Part shown: positions 21,801 to 33,463 of the stretch, in pieces
Numbering within the stretch: position 1 is the stretch's first letter
Layout of the letters: each line of letters opens with the position of its first letter
Source of the DNA: Lactifluus volemus
Taxonomy: Eukaryota; Basidiomycota; Agaricomycetes; Russulales; Russulaceae
Reading direction: 5' to 3'
Assembly (NCBI GenBank): GCA_022376515.1
Contig: WTXI01000018.1
Span: 310,001-374,000 of the forward strand
Length of the DNA: 64,000 bases
The notes under the pieces: generated by a model
The model's input: the letters and a program-made list of their open reading frames with translations, nothing else
Databases searched by the model: none
What the model was told of the DNA's origin: nothing
Position numbers and translations under genes: made by a program

Positions 21801-22265
21801 GTCGTGATTTTCCGTGGGCCCTGTAGTTCTCATGCTAACAACACACGAGTGTACTGAGATTACTGTGCCTTAGGGCGATCATCTCCACGATCGCTCAATA
21901 AACTATAGACTCCTCTCCGGGACGTGTCCTCGCACTGCCAGCGGACTACTTCGTTGACACTACTAGTGATCACCTATAATACAAATCCCACACTCGCGGC
22001 AGCCATTTATTTCAAGAACTTGAACATCTCCCACTTGCAAAAGCTATGTTGTCCGTGTAGTGTTTACGATAAAAAGATCACAGAATAAATCCCCACTGGT
22101 ACATAGAATGAAACGATGACATGAAAGGTGGATCCTGACATCTCCGATATGCAAAAACCATGAACTAACATATCAGCCGCCGGTAACATAAAGTCTACCA
22201 TGCGCGATAATCACGCTTGTACTATTGTGTGTCCTCAATGGTTGTTGCTGCTGATGTCAATGAAA

Positions 22266-22498
22266 TCAGCAATTGACGATATACAAGAGGTCTACCCACT
22301 GCCCAGCAAGAAGTTCATCAAGAGTGACACCGAGATCTATGTTAGGTCAGTCAAGCTTGCACCGGGTGGGCATGGATTCTAACAGGACGTACTATCGAGT
22401 AGTTCGTTCACGTTCGCGCCCAGGCCCTCCTGAGGAGTCGGAGAAGCGAGGGCGAGGGCAGCAAAAGAGAGAGCCAAGATGGTCTTCAAAAACATCAT
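22266..22498 (-). CDS. SSP4: small secreted peptide, A-type ending
   Basis: Exon 1 is 22498-22393 (MMFLKTILALSFAALALA, then SPTPQEGLGANVNELLD). Exon 2 is 22336-22266, ending QWVDLLYIVNC and TGA. The intron has GTACGT and CTAACATAG ends and is 56 nt. The product is about 58 residues: signal peptide, likely cleavage at ALAS-PTP, and a mature part of about 39 residues with one cysteine as the last residue. It is divergent from SSP5. Nothing known matches beyond the paralogues here. Confidence 0.65.
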
Positions 22499-23974
22499 TG
22501 TGCTTAGAGCAAGTAATATGGAGGGGATAAAAGAACGCTTCAAGAGGTGATGAGGTTGGCGAGAGAAGGAGGGAAGGGCCCCAGCTTTTATACCGCAGAC
22601 AGCTCGAGTTTGTGATAGTTGATGCCTCTGGAAAAGGAATCATTTCGGCACTGAGCCAACGCGCAGACTACGGGAGATTTGCAACATTACATACAGCGTG
22701 CATGTGTCCTTTGCGATGGAATTTGGTGGAAATTCGGGTCCGTCCCGGTGGATCAGCCCATGAGGAGAATCAGTCTCTTCCAGTCCACTGTCAGTACAGT
22801 ATCACCTCAACGCATGATGCTACATCAAGAATGTTGGAGTGACAAGCGACCCCACTAGCGTGAACGGAAACTAGATAATTAGGAATGGCTAGTTACTTTG
22901 CGATTTTCTTGATGGCTGGCCCCACACTGAATGCTGCCTTCGGAAAGAATCTCTTACCAATAATCCCAAATCATGAGCACAATCTAGCGCTATCAGTACC
23001 CAGTAGATATGCCGCAGTTGAGACGGACTAATACAGTAGTAGCATGTCTGAAGTCAGATGTAGCACCCGGTGGTGGTGTCAGTAAGGTTGAAGCGCCTAC
23101 TACCACCGTCGGCAATTAACGTTAATTAACTCCCGATTTGTCGGTTACGTTATGCACCCCCAGAACGTGTTCAGAACCCCCTGAAATTTAGACTCTGAGT
23201 TAAACGAACTCAGTTGGAAACTTTGAATGAGTTCTAAGTAGAACCCGATTTCTGGCTGAAATAGATTCGTACTAGACGAAGCAATGAACTAATACCTGGT
23301 TCCATGACCCAAAAAACAGGCGACATAAACACGTAACTGGGCGAAACAACGAACTACTGTGCCCGAATTCATGACGCGAAAAAAGGTGACATAAATGCGT
23401 ACTAAACTAAGCGATGAACTATCTGAATCTACAACCTGAAAAGCAGGTAAAGTGGGCTTGAATTAATCCTTGACTAAATGTGCCTTCTGAATGCTGCCTG
23501 CATCAAGAAAACTCGAAATTTATTAGAGCTATTGATGTACAATGAATACCTGGTCTGGGGTGCAGAGTGCAGTGTGGACTTGAGTGTGGAGCGGGGTCAT
23601 CAGGGAAATCGCAACGTGACTCGCCTCACCTAGCCATTCCCAGTAAGCTAGTTTTCACGCTAGCGGGGCGGCTAGTCGCAATAGACTGATCCACCACGAC
23701 GGACTCGAATTTCGACCGAAACCTGGTTAAGACTGATTAGGCCTGACTGTTCAGTACCGGTGTCAGAACTGAATATTGAATCCACGGTCGTTGCAAATCT
23801 CCCGTAGTCTGCGTTGTGGTTCAGTGCCGGCATAATTCTTTTTCCAGAGGCATCAACTATCACAAACTCGAGCTGTTGCAGTATAAAAGCTGGGGCCCCT
23901 CCCTCCTTCTCTCGCCAACCTCATCACCTCTTGAAGCGTTCTTTTATCCTTCCATATTACTTACTCTAAGCACA
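22499..23974. promoter_or_regulatory. Divergent promoter region between SSP4 and SSP5
   Basis: The outer parts are inverted copies. GTTGATGCCTCTGGAAAAGG and GCAGACTACGGGAGATTTGC at 22618-22685 mirror 23781-23861. TATA boxes are TTTTATAC at 22587 (complement TATAAAAG) and GTATAAAAGC at 23881. The middle contains repeat blocks also found at 16.1 and 29.6 kb, for example GAAATTTAGACTCTGAGTT, and no gene. Confidence 0.55.
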
Positions 23975-24210
23975 ATGATGTTGTTAAAGACCATCTTGGC
24001 TCTCTCTTTTGCTGCTCTCGCCCTCGCTGCTCCGGCTCCTCAGGATGGGGGCCTGGGCGGTGGCCTGAACGAAGTACTCGATAGTACGTCCTGTTAGAAC
24101 CCATGCCCACCCGGTGCAAGCTTGACTGACCTAACATAGATATTGAAAACGGCATTAATGAGATTCTTGGTGGGCAGTGGGTAGACCTCTTGTACATCTC
24201 CAATTGCTGA
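23975..24210 (+). CDS. SSP5: small secreted peptide, A-type ending
   Basis: Exon 1 is 23975-24083 and exon 2 is 24140-24210, with a 56-nt intron. The protein begins MMLLKTILALSFAALALA, then APAPQDGGLGGGLNEVLD, and ends ILGGQWVDLLYISNC, about 59 residues. It has one terminal cysteine, a glycine-rich start of the mature part, and no dibasic site. If intron 2 (GTAGAC at 24188 to CTGCAG) is removed instead, the last eight or so residues change. It is preceded by a strong TATA box 94 bp upstream. Confidence 0.65.
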
Positions 24211-24889
24211 GTTTATTGACTTCTGCAGATCGGGCCAATGAGGGTCCACAATAGTACAAGTGGGATTATCGTGCATGGTGGACTTTACCGGAGGCTAATG
24301 TTAGTTCATGGTTTTTGCATATCGGAGATGTCAGGATCCACCTTTCATGTCATCGTTTCATTCTATGTACCAGTGGGGATTTATTCTGTGATCTTTTTAT
24401 TGTAAATACTACACGGACAACATAGCTTTTGTGAGATGTTCTTGAACTAAATGGCTGCCACAAGTAGTGTGAACGACGTAAGCCTCTGGCAGTTTGAGAA
24501 AATGTCCTGCGAGGCGTTGAGTACAAGGATAACATCGGCTCCAGTCTCACATGATGTGTGTCAACTCCGGAGTCCTGTATGAGTTGCTATAGCTAAATGA
24601 AGGGGTGAACCGTGGGTACTGCACATGTTGTTCGAAGAAGCGCGAGGTCACACGCCGCCTTGCGGCGACTCAGACATCAGGCCTCAGGCCTCAGGTGTGG
24701 AGCGCACTTAGGCTCTTCGCTCACCGGACCGCCTAACAGTTTGGGTCGTAGCTGGAGAAGTCAGATGATTACGACCTCAGGCCGCGTAGGGTTTGACAGT
24801 AAGGCAACAATCAAAGAATTGTTTCTGAATCGAAACATAGTTGAAGCTATGAGTGGCTTGAAAAGTAACTTGGTCAAAGCAGTAAAATG

Positions 24890-25290
24890 AACTACAAGGA
24901 CGACAAGCAATTTCATGCGGCAAGTCTTGCTCGGCTACATGACCGATGCGACGCCATAAGCCGATCACCCTCGTTTGGCGCTTCGTTACCTCATCTTCCT
25001 TCTTACCTCTATTTCAGTCCAGAAACAATACCGTTATAGCTACGATGTCTCTCGCACAAGGACACACTCAGGTGATCCAGAACCTGTGTTCGAGCTTTCC
25101 CGCGCTTAAGCGCAGGCAATCAACTTGAAGCACGAGAAATGGATAGCATGTAGGAAGTGCCAGACCCTGGAGTCGATTCAACGTCATCTGCTTATATTGA
25201 CGAAATCGAAGATGCACTGCGAGTGAGAAAACAAGAAATCGAAAGGACAAATTCCGTCATCTTTGGTTTCAAAGACAGCTCGTGATTTGG
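24890..25290 (+). pseudogene. NLR-leader-like relic 3 (best preserved)
   Basis: After CTTCGTTACCTCATCTTCC, TATTTCAGTCC and AACAATACCGTTATAGC comes ATG at 25044 opening MSLAQGHTQVIQNLCSSF. This parallels NLR1 MASRVAQQHTQVIHNS and NLR3 LAQEHTQMMQTR. A later block reads AYIDEIEDALRVRKQEIERT, a charged helix also present at 17.8 and 34.7 kb. No C2, NACHT or WD40 sequence follows. It may be a severed NLR 5' end or the remains of a gene that once donated its leader to the NLRs. Confidence 0.45.
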
Positions 25291-25773
25291 AATTTATCAA
25301 GTGGCGCCGTTACAGTAAGCTTCAACGTTTTAACCTTCTAAGTTCTGACACTACCGACTGCTTCGGAGATACTAGTTCATCTCGCGACCAATTGCGGAGT
25401 ATCTACTGGGGACTGATAGCGCTAGATTGTCGAGTTTCTCTCGTAGTTGGAATCCTTGCGGATTATTGGTAAGAGACCGTATCTGAAGGCAGCAGGACTA
25501 TAGAGCGCATAAAGAATTGTCGCGCTAGCTTCGCAGCCAGTCACTCCAAGATTCCTGATGCTGGCAATGGACTGGAAGAAACTGAATCTTCGCGAGCTGA
25601 ATCATAATGGACTAATCCACGGACCCGAATTTCACTAACTTCCATCGAAAAAAGAATATGCACGCTGCAAGCACTTTACAATCGCCCGTAGTGTGCGCGG
25701 TGCTTCAGTGCTTCAGATATCGGCATAATTCTTCTCCAGAAACCTCAACTGTTACAAACTCGAGCTGTCTGGG

Positions 25774-25781
25774 TATAAAAA
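25774..25781 (+). promoter_or_regulatory. TATA box of SSP6
   Basis: TATAAAAA follows CTCGAGCTGTCTGGG, 84 bp before the ATG. Confidence 0.6.
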
Positions 25782-25857
25782 CTGGGGCCACCCCTCCTCT
25801 CACCAACGTCATCACCCTTGAAGCGGTTATCCTTTCACATTACTTGCTGTGAACACA

Positions 25858-25980
25858 ATGATATTTATGAGGATCATCTTGGCTCTCTCTTTTGCAACTC
25901 TCGCTCTCGCTTCTCTGACTCCACAGGAATCGGGCCTGGCCGCGGACGTGGAGCTGCTTTTAGAGAGTAAGTCCCAATGA
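25858..25980 (+). pseudogene. SSP6: truncated secreted peptide gene
   Basis: It reads MIFMRIILALSFATLALA, then SLTPQESGLAADVELLLESK and stop after 40 codons. The usual intron 1 and exon 2 are missing: the expected donor position (GAGAGTAAGTCC) is joined directly to CAATGATGGTAGTACG, which elsewhere marks the end of exon 2. A 40-residue precursor could still be secreted. Alternatively a single fused intron may run from the GTAAGT to CTGCAG near 26031. It resembles SSP3 in its promoter and signal peptide. Confidence 0.55.
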
Positions 25981-26399
25981 TGGTAGTACGTCTTGTATAA
26001 CTTCAGCTGCTGGGTTTATTGACTTCTGCAGACTCGTCCCATGTTGGAGGACCCACAGTCTGCATTACTGATATGTTAGATCATGGTTTTTGCTAATCGG
26101 CGATCACCTTTTACGTTGTTCTCTTTTTGTTCTATGTGCCAGTGGAAATTTATTTCTGTGAGCGTTTCGTCATAAGACCTTTGTGAGATGTTCTTGAAGT
26201 TAATGAGTGCCGCAAGCGTATGGGATTTGTATCATGCGTGAACTGATGAACGAAGTGTGCCACTGGCAGTGCGAGGTCATGGCGAGGAGTCGAGGACCAA
26301 CATAATATTGAAGATGACATCGGCTCCAATCTCGAGACTCACATGATGTTGCTGTCGTACCAAAACTCGGAAGTGCTGTACGAGGTACCAGCTAAATAA

Positions 26400-27730
26400 A
26401 GGGGCGAAGCGTGGGTCGTGACAGCCACGCTATAACTTAAAGAAGCCCAGCAGGCCACTAAGAAGATATCACATGGTTCCGCATGTACCGTTTACGGTTA
26501 CGGCCGTAAAAGACGGATTCGTTACGTACACAGCCACAACAAATACGGAGCTAGACGGTGGTTTAGTTGGTCGCTGGGATAGGGAAGTTCTTACTGTTAC
26601 CCCATTCGTGTACAACCTCAATAATCTGTATTGGCATGGAGTGACCTCTACTGCATATATGCAGATGACAAACTAGCCGATTTCGCCACCAACAACAATA
26701 TTCGACCGAGTGAATGCATCGTTCTGTCTGTTCATCACGACGGGCCCATATCTTGACGATCTGTGCAAGAACCTGAACAGTGGAAGAGGCCAAGGACCCA
26801 TCGGCGATGTCATAGTCTTCACGCCCGGCAGGTCCGGGGCTAACCGGACCGCATGCTGAATCCGGCGGTCCATTGGTCGTTCGCAAGAAAGGCTTGCTGA
26901 GTGGCCAGGGAGGCGGCGAGGAGAGTGTCTGAGGGATCGGTATAACCTGATGGTGTCACATTGGCACCCGCTGCAAACTGATGACTGAGTAAAAAAAACG
27001 CTTACCCATGTCGGGCCACGATGATTCGGTTGCATTGGCCTAGCGTATTGGCATCATTTGGTGAGATAGAAAGTGAATGACCACGTAGAAGAGATGGGCC
27101 GCGGCCGTCAATGAGGAAAATCCTCCCCAGAGACGGATCCGGAGTTGACACTCGGATTCAGAGAGCTGCGTCGTAGGACCGTGATACACCCAAACAAGCT
27201 CGATAAGGCATACCATGCTCCCAACAAGGCACCAGGGTGTGGCGTTGATGCTATGAGGATACAAATGATCAGAAACCCCAGAATGTTAACGAAAAATCAA
27301 AGTACCTTGGTGTACAAATACGAAGAAGAATAAGCTGCTGGTCGAGACATGAAGTTCGGGCTTATAGCAAAAGCACGGAGAAAGTAATTTTCGTGGTCAG
27401 GCCACTCAAGGGGCATGAGGGACAAAGCGTTGACATTGGAGGATGTCTCGACAGCGCTGGGTGTGTCACGGCCTCAGGATGAGATGATGTTATCGCGGCA
27501 GATGGGGATGGGCATTAATTAATTGATGTCATATTTGGACACTGCCCCGACAGTGATGGTGTCCGGAGATGAGATGGCAGTGAAGCCTGCCCTATCCAGA
27601 GGCTAAGACGTTGAGGAACAAACTTTAATCCTGGACGGGCTCTTCTGCCAATGCCTAGCCTGAGAGCACCAGTAAATAAAAATATCTGGGTCACAGGACT
27701 AGGGACATACAAGGATTAGACGGAAAGCCC
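26400..27730 (-). pseudogene. Decayed minus-strand gene of the composite unit, copy 2
   Basis: It shows the same order of blocks as at 19.05-20.1 kb. The minus strand reads YPHSINATPWCLVGSMVC, LIRLWGGFSSL-type sequence and LRHSPRRLPGHSASLSC in separate frames. It is preceded at 26490-26510 by the TTTACGG...CCGTAAA palindrome block. Frames are broken by short indels; no function is assigned. Confidence 0.35.
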
Positions 27731-27949
27731 CGATCACCTCATTTGACATCCGGCATGGGGCCAGCAGCAACAACAGACAGGGAGTGCAGTAGCAGGAAGG
27801 GCGGCTATGGAGGGTGCTGAAACATCATATGGAAGTGAGGATGGTAGCCAAAGGGACACCTGCTCCCATGGAATAGGTATAAGGGCACAGTCGGGAGGGG
27901 TTAGGACATAGATATGGGAGAGCTGTCACCTAGCGTGTTGAGTTCCATA

Positions 27950-28330
27950 TTAGGTTTGTATTAGTCAGGTTCCGTCCCGCTGCGGCGCTGCCAACCTGCC
28001 ACCTGTCCCGGCCCATCACGTGTTTAAGGCTGGCCTAAGCTTCAACCGCGATTGCCCAAACTTATTTGCTCTCACTCGTTGGCGAGTGGGCCATCTGTCC
28101 CGTTACTTCCAACTGGTTCATCTGCCTGGTTACAAGACAAGCTCAGAGTGGACCGTGCGTCCACTTCCACCCCGTCTCCGACTCTCCGTGCTACCGTCTG
28201 AGTCTGATGTAAGTTCAGCAACACAGGTGCGGGCCGCCCTCTCCGTTCACCGGAACTTTCAGTGCTGCGGTCTCGTTGGCACTTGGGGCGTAGCTGGAGC
28301 AGCCAGATGAACCCAGAATGAGGGGTGAGC
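27950..28330 (+). pseudogene. Decayed plus-strand ORF block, copy 2 (shortened)
   Basis: It has the TTAGGTTTGTATTAGTCAGG start and the GGCACTTGGGGCGTAGCTGG end of the block, with the middle mostly deleted relative to 20.27-20.96 kb. The remaining frame reads VHRNFQCCGLVGTWGVAGAA. It is unrecognised. Confidence 0.3.
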
Positions 28331-28439
28331 GGGCTCTAGTGTGCTATTATTTGTTATGTCACGGTGTGGAGCAAAGTAATTGGGTTAGCAGTGCGTGTTG
28401 GTTTTCTTTGTGAACAGGACGCGGAATCGAAGCAGCAGT

Positions 28440-28760
28440 AAAACGAACCAAGCTACGGTATGGACTTGACAAGGACGAGTCAAGCAAGTAAGTGACGTCA
28501 CGACACCAGGCATATAACTGAGGCATCGCGCCATGCGCAATGGGCCAGTGATCTCCCTCCTCCGGCACTTCGTTGCCTCAACTGCTCGACTCTTCCTTAT
28601 TACCTATATTATGGCTCACAACTGTTATTTTTGCTAACGATGGCTCTCACACTCGATGATACAGAATTCGTGTGTCAAACTTGAACCGAAGACGCGGGAC
28701 AATTTCAGCCTTTCAAGACAGCTCGTAATTGCAATTGGTTAAAGTGACCGCCAAGTCTGA
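28440..28760 (+). pseudogene. NLR-leader-like relic 4
   Basis: Closely similar to relic 2. GACGTCACGACACCAGG is followed by CTTCGTTGCCTCAACTGCTC and ATG at 28640 (MALTLDDTEFVCQT, then stop). Confidence 0.35.
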
Positions 28761-28899
28761 TGACACCGGGACTCAACTGCCGGCGGCAGACGATCAAGTG
28801 GACTTGAAAGAAAGACGCTGCCAGTGATCGTAATGAACCGATCCACGGACCCAACTCACCCGTTGCGTGTGTGGTGCTTGCGAGTCTGTGCTTTTGATA

Positions 28900-29090
28900 T
28901 CGTCGTGATTCTTCTCCAGAAGCCTCGACTCGGACTGCCACAAACTCGAGCTGTCTGGGGTACAGTATAATCGCTGGAGCCCACGCTTCACCCCTTTGTT
29001 TAGCTAGTACCTCGTACAGGATTCCCGAGTTTTGGCACACATCGTGTCAGTCTGGAGCCGATGTCATCTTCAATATTATTCGACTCTGTT
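28900..29090. other. Second copy of the promoter-to-inverted-terminator junction
   Basis: CTCGAGCTGTCTGGGGTACAG near 28946 runs into the inverted AGCTAAA/CATCGGCTCC segment, as at 21.6 kb. The two sites lie about 7.3 kb apart. Confidence 0.5.
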
Positions 29091-30246
29091 ATGCCAGCAC
29101 TGAACCAACGCGCAGACTACGGGAATTTTACTGTATTACATGTAGCGTGCATGTGTCCTTTGCGATGGAATTTGGTGGAAATTCGGGATTGTCACGGTGG
29201 ATCAGCCCATTGAGGAGGATCAGTCTCTTCCAGTCCACTGCTGTCAGCATACACCACATCAATGCATGATGCCACATGAATGTTGGGGTAACAAGCCACC
29301 CCACTAGCACATTACTAGGAGTGGCTAGTCACTTTGCGATTTTCCTGATGGCCCGCTCCACACTGAATGCCAGTGCTGCCTTCCGAAAGAATCTCTTACC
29401 AATAATCCCAAAACATGAGCACAATCTAGCGCTATCAGTCCCCAGTAGATATGCCGCAGTTGAGACGGACTACTAGTAGCATATCTAAAGTCAGATGTAG
29501 CACCTGGCGGGGGTGTCAGTAAGGTTGATACGTCGGTCTACTGTCGGCAATTGACTCCCGAATTTGTCGCTTACGCTCAGGCTAGTATGCACCCCCAGAA
29601 CGTGTTCAGAACACCCTGAAATTTAGACTCTGAGTTAAACGAACTCAGTTTGAAACTTTGAATGAGTTCTAAGTAGAACCCGATTTCTGGCTGAGCGACA
29701 CAGACACGAAACAACGAGCTACTGTACTGTGCCCGAATTCATGACGCGAAAAAAAGTGACATAAACGCGTAAACGCGTACTAAATTAAGCGATGAACTAC
29801 CCGAATCTACGACCTGAAAAGCAGGTAAAGTGGGCTTGTACGATGCTGCCATTAACCCTTGACTAGATGTGCCTTCTGAAAGCTGCCTGCATCAAGAAAA
29901 CTCAAATTTATTAGAGCTATTGATGTACGATTAAATCCTGGTCTGGCGTGCAGAGTGCAGAGTGGAGCGGCCCGAGCGGGCCATCGGGGAAATCGCAACG
30001 TGACTAGCCCCACCTAGCCATTCCTAGTAATCTAGATTTGGCGCTAGCGGGGCGGCTAGTCGCAAATAGACGGTCTCGAATTTTGACCAAAACCTGGTTA
30101 AGCCTGATAAGGCCTGATTTTTCAGTACCGGTGTCAGGACTGATTCCATGGTCGTTGCAAATCTCCCATAGTCTGCACGTTGGCTCAGTGCCGGCATAAT
30201 TCTTTTTCCAGAGGCATCAACTATCACAAACTCGAGCTGTCTGCGG
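29091..30246. other. Inverted SSP promoter relic and SSP7 upstream region
   Basis: From about 29091 (AACCAACGCGCAGACTACGG) the sequence matches the minus-strand upstream region of SSP4, but the SSP gene itself is gone. This is a deletion of roughly 1 kb compared with 21.8-22.65 kb. The rest matches the SSP4/SSP5 intergenic region. No gene is seen. Confidence 0.45.
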
Positions 30247-30254
30247 TATAAAAG
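30247..30254 (+). promoter_or_regulatory. TATA box of SSP7
   Basis: TATAAAAG after CTCGAGCTGTCTGCGG, 93 bp before the ATG. Confidence 0.65.
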
Positions 30255-30339
30255 TTGGGGCCCCTCCCTCCTTCTCTCGCCAACCTCATCACCTCTTGAA
30301 GCGTTCTTTTATCCTTCCATATTACTTGCTCTAAGCACA

Positions 30340-30575
30340 ATGATGTTGTTGAAGACCATCTTGGCTCTCTCTTTTGCTGCTCTCGCCCTCGCTGCTCCGC
30401 CTCCTCAGGGTGGGGGTGCGGGCGCGGACTTGAACCAGATACTCGATGGTACGTCCTGTTAGAACCCATGCCCACCCGGTGCAAGCTTGACTGACCTAAC
30501 ATAGATCTTGGAACGACCCTTGATGATGTTCTTGCTGGGTCGTGGGTAGACCTCTTGTACATCTCCAATTGCTGA
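30340..30575 (+). CDS. SSP7: small secreted peptide, A-type ending
   Basis: Exon 1 is 30340-30448 (MMLLKTILALSFAALALA, then APPPQGGGAGADLNQILD). Exon 2 is 30505-30575 (DLGTTLDDVLAGSWVDLLYISNC). It is about 59 residues, with the same 56-nt intron as SSP5. The exon 2 pattern LG-x-TLD-x-x-LAG-x-WVDLLYI is shared with SSP4. It has a secretory signal, no domain recognised, and an intact promoter. Confidence 0.65.
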
Positions 30576-30899
30576 GTTTATTGACTTCAACAGACAACGC
30601 AACTGAGGACCCACAATCCAGATAGTACGGGCATGATTATCGCGCATGGTGGACTTTTATGTTACCAGAGGCTGATATGTTAGTTCATGGTTTTTCCATA
30701 TCAGCGATGTCAGGATCCACCTTTCATGTCATCGTTTCGTTCTATGTGTCAGTGGAGATTTATTCTGTGATCTTTTTGTCGTAAACCCTACACGGACAAC
30801 ATAACTTTCTTGAAGTAAATGGCTGCCGCGAGTGTGTGGGGCTTGTATTATGCGTGCGTACTAGGAGTGTGAAGTTGTGGACGAAGTGTGTCACTGGCA

Positions 30900-32030
30900 G
30901 CGCGAAGACATGGCGAGGAGCCGAGGACCAACATAATATTGAAGATGACGTCGGCTCCAATCTCGAGACTCACATGATGTTGCTGTCGTACCCGAACTCG
31001 GAAGTGCTGTACGAGTTACTAGCTAAATAAAAGGGTGAAGCGTGGGTCGTGACAGCCATGCTATAACTTGAACAAGCCTAGCAGTCCACCAAGAGGATCC
31101 TACATGGCTCCGCACGTACCGTTTACGGTTACGGCCCGTAAAAGACGGGTTCGTTACGTATACAGCCGAAACAAATACGGAACTAGACGGTGGTTTAGTT
31201 GGTCGCTGGAACAGGGAAGTTCTTACTATTACCCCATTCATGTACAACGTGCATTCTCAAGGATATCAGGAAGTAAGGTGTGAAAAATTTTCCTAATCTG
31301 TATTTGTATGGAGCGACCTGTACTGTATATATGCAATGACAAAACTACCTGGATCCACCAACAATTCCAATATTCGATCGTTTCGACCGAATGAATGCGC
31401 TGTTCTGTCTGTTCATCACCACAAGCCGGTAACTTGAGGCTCTATGCATGAGCCTGAACAGCGGAAGAGGCCGAGGACCCACGGCGGTCTTCACTCTCGG
31501 CAGGCCCGGGAGTGGCCGGGGAGGCGGTGAGGAGCAAGTCTGAGCAATCAGTATGACCTATAGTGTGACATTGGCATCTGATGAAAACGGATGACTGAGT
31601 AAATAAAAGTGCTCACATATGTCGAATGATTTCGGTCGCTGGGCCGTGGCATGTTGGTATCATTTGGTGAGTTGGAAAGCAGATGGCTACGTAGAAGAGA
31701 TGGACCGTGACAGTGGATGAGACCAATCCCCCAGAGACGGATGTGGAGCTGACAACCTCAGAGAGCTGCGTCGTAGGATCGTGGTTAAGCCCTAGCTTCA
31801 TACCCAGGCATACCATATTCCCAACAAGGCACCAGGGTGCGGCGTCAATGCTATATGTCGATGAAGAATCAACGTACCTTGGTGTACAAATACTAGTAGC
31901 AACGAAGAAGAATACATGCCTGCAAGCCGCTGATCGTGACACGAAGTTTTGTAAAATCACTTGGTGTAGTCAATGGAACTGGGCAACATTTTCATCATGG
32001 ACGACTCACGAGTGCAGAGGTTTGTATTAG
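30900..32030 (-). pseudogene. Decayed minus-strand gene of the composite unit, copy 3 (truncated)
   Basis: After AGCTAAATAAAAGGGTG and the palindrome block near 31120 (here with an extra C) come the familiar minus-strand blocks, including SIDAAPWCLVGNMVCLG. The distal part present at 19.7-20.1 kb is missing. It ends at TTTGTATTAGTCAGGTTGAC. Confidence 0.3.
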
Positions 32031-32149
32031 TCAGGTTGACGCGCCTTTTCAATTCCTTCTTTGGGAACTCTACCAATGGCCTTCTCCACAACTTTTGCGT
32101 ATGCATTGAGCAGCACCTTTGAATTTGGCAAGTGAAGTAGTATGGTCTT

Positions 32150-32670
32150 GGTAAGTATACCGTTCTATCGAATGTCACTCTAATGTTATGCGGGCCTTCT
32201 GTAGGCTTGCCTTCAGCCAGTCATGCGCTGGTCATTGCCCACCACGAGGCCACGGCACTTGGGTCTCCTTATCAAGCTGGCCCACTGTATCGTTCCGACA
32301 TCGCTAGCCTCAAAAGTTACCAACCTTCTTCCTTGGTTTGTACGACGGTCCTCCCGTTGTTTGCTCTCACTTGTTGGCGAGACCTGGGCCGTCTGTCGCG
32401 CACAGGGAATTCCACTCGCTCACCCATTTGGAGTCTCTGAGAAACCTGGACCATCAGTCGCGAGAATGGGTCGGCAACCTTGCCGGGAGAGACTGGATGG
32501 TCCATCTACTTCCACCTCGTCTCCGACTCTCCGTGCTACCGTCTGACAGGTGCGGACCGCTCTCTCCACTCACCGGAACTTTTCAGTGCGGCGCTCTCGT
32601 TGGCACTTGGAGCGTAGCTGGAGCAGCCAGATGGACCCGGAAAGAGGATGGGTGAGCTCCAATGCGCTAT
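32150..32670 (+). pseudogene. Decayed plus-strand ORF block, copy 3
   Basis: This is the longest readable version. LPSASHALVIAHHEATALG, GSPYQAGPLYRSDIASLKSY and PSSLVCTTVLPLFALTC run in one frame of 85 codons, then shift to WMVHLLPPRLRLSVLPS in another. It is shared with blocks at 20.4 and 55.2 kb. No family is recognised. Confidence 0.35.
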
Positions 32671-32729
32671 TATTTATGGTGTGTGGAACAAGGTAATTGC
32701 GTTAGCAGTATGTGTTGGTTATCGCGGAC

Positions 32730-33180
32730 GAACAGGAAGCGTGGTCAAGGCAATAAGACGGATATGGGCTTGACAAGGACGAGACAAGCAAGGTTATGCA
32801 GTGAGTGACGTCACGACACCAGGCATATAACTGAGACGTCGCGAGATACGCAATGACCCAGTGATCTCCCTTTGGCACTTCGTTGTCCCAACCGCTCAAC
32901 TATTCTATTAGTTATTACCTAAATTTCGGTCCACAACAATACAGTGATAACTACGATGGCACTCGCACGAGGACACAACAGATGGTCCAGAATTCGGTTC
33001 CACCCTTGAACCGAGGGCGAGAAAAGGGATCGCATGTAGGGAGTGCCAGACACTAGAGTCGATTCGACGTCAGATGTTCATACTGATAAAATCGAAGACG
33101 CTCCGCGAGAGACAAGTCAAGATATGAGAGGTACAAATTCGGCCTTTCAAGAAAGCTCGTAATTTGCAATTGGTTAAAGT
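32730..33180 (+). pseudogene. NLR-leader-like relic 5
   Basis: ATG at 32956 (MALARGHNRWSRIRF) follows a leader with AACAATACAGTGATAAC. Further on, VDSTSDVHTDKIEDAPRE corresponds to the helix block of relics 1, 3 and 6 in a diverged form. Confidence 0.35.
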
Positions 33181-33374
33181 GAACGCCAAGTCTGATTGAT
33201 CAACTGCCCGCGGCAGACAATTAAGTAGACTTGGAAGGGGCTGATCATAATGAACCGATCCACGGATCCAAATCGTCCGTAACATGTGTGGTGAGTGCTC
33301 CTGATATCGTCATGATCCTTCTCCAGAGGTCCCCGACTCGGACTGCCACAAGCTCGAGCTGTCTCAGGCTGGGG

Positions 33375-33382
33375 TATAAAAG
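33375..33382 (+). promoter_or_regulatory. TATA box of SSP8
   Basis: TATAAAAG, 89 bp before the ATG. The CTCGAGCTGTCT motif is separated from it by an extra CAGG. Confidence 0.6.
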
Positions 33383-33463
33383 CTGGGGCCTCTCCCTCCT
33401 ATCTCCAACGTCATCACCCTTGAAGCGTTCTGTTATCCTTCCATATTACTTGCTCTAAGTAAA

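Noticed and set aside
26473..26676. 67-codon frame starting MVPHVPFTVTAVKDGF
   Set aside because: It is open only in this copy. Sister copies at 18.82, 31.10, 49.50 and 53.51 kb are frameshifted early, so coding is not supported.
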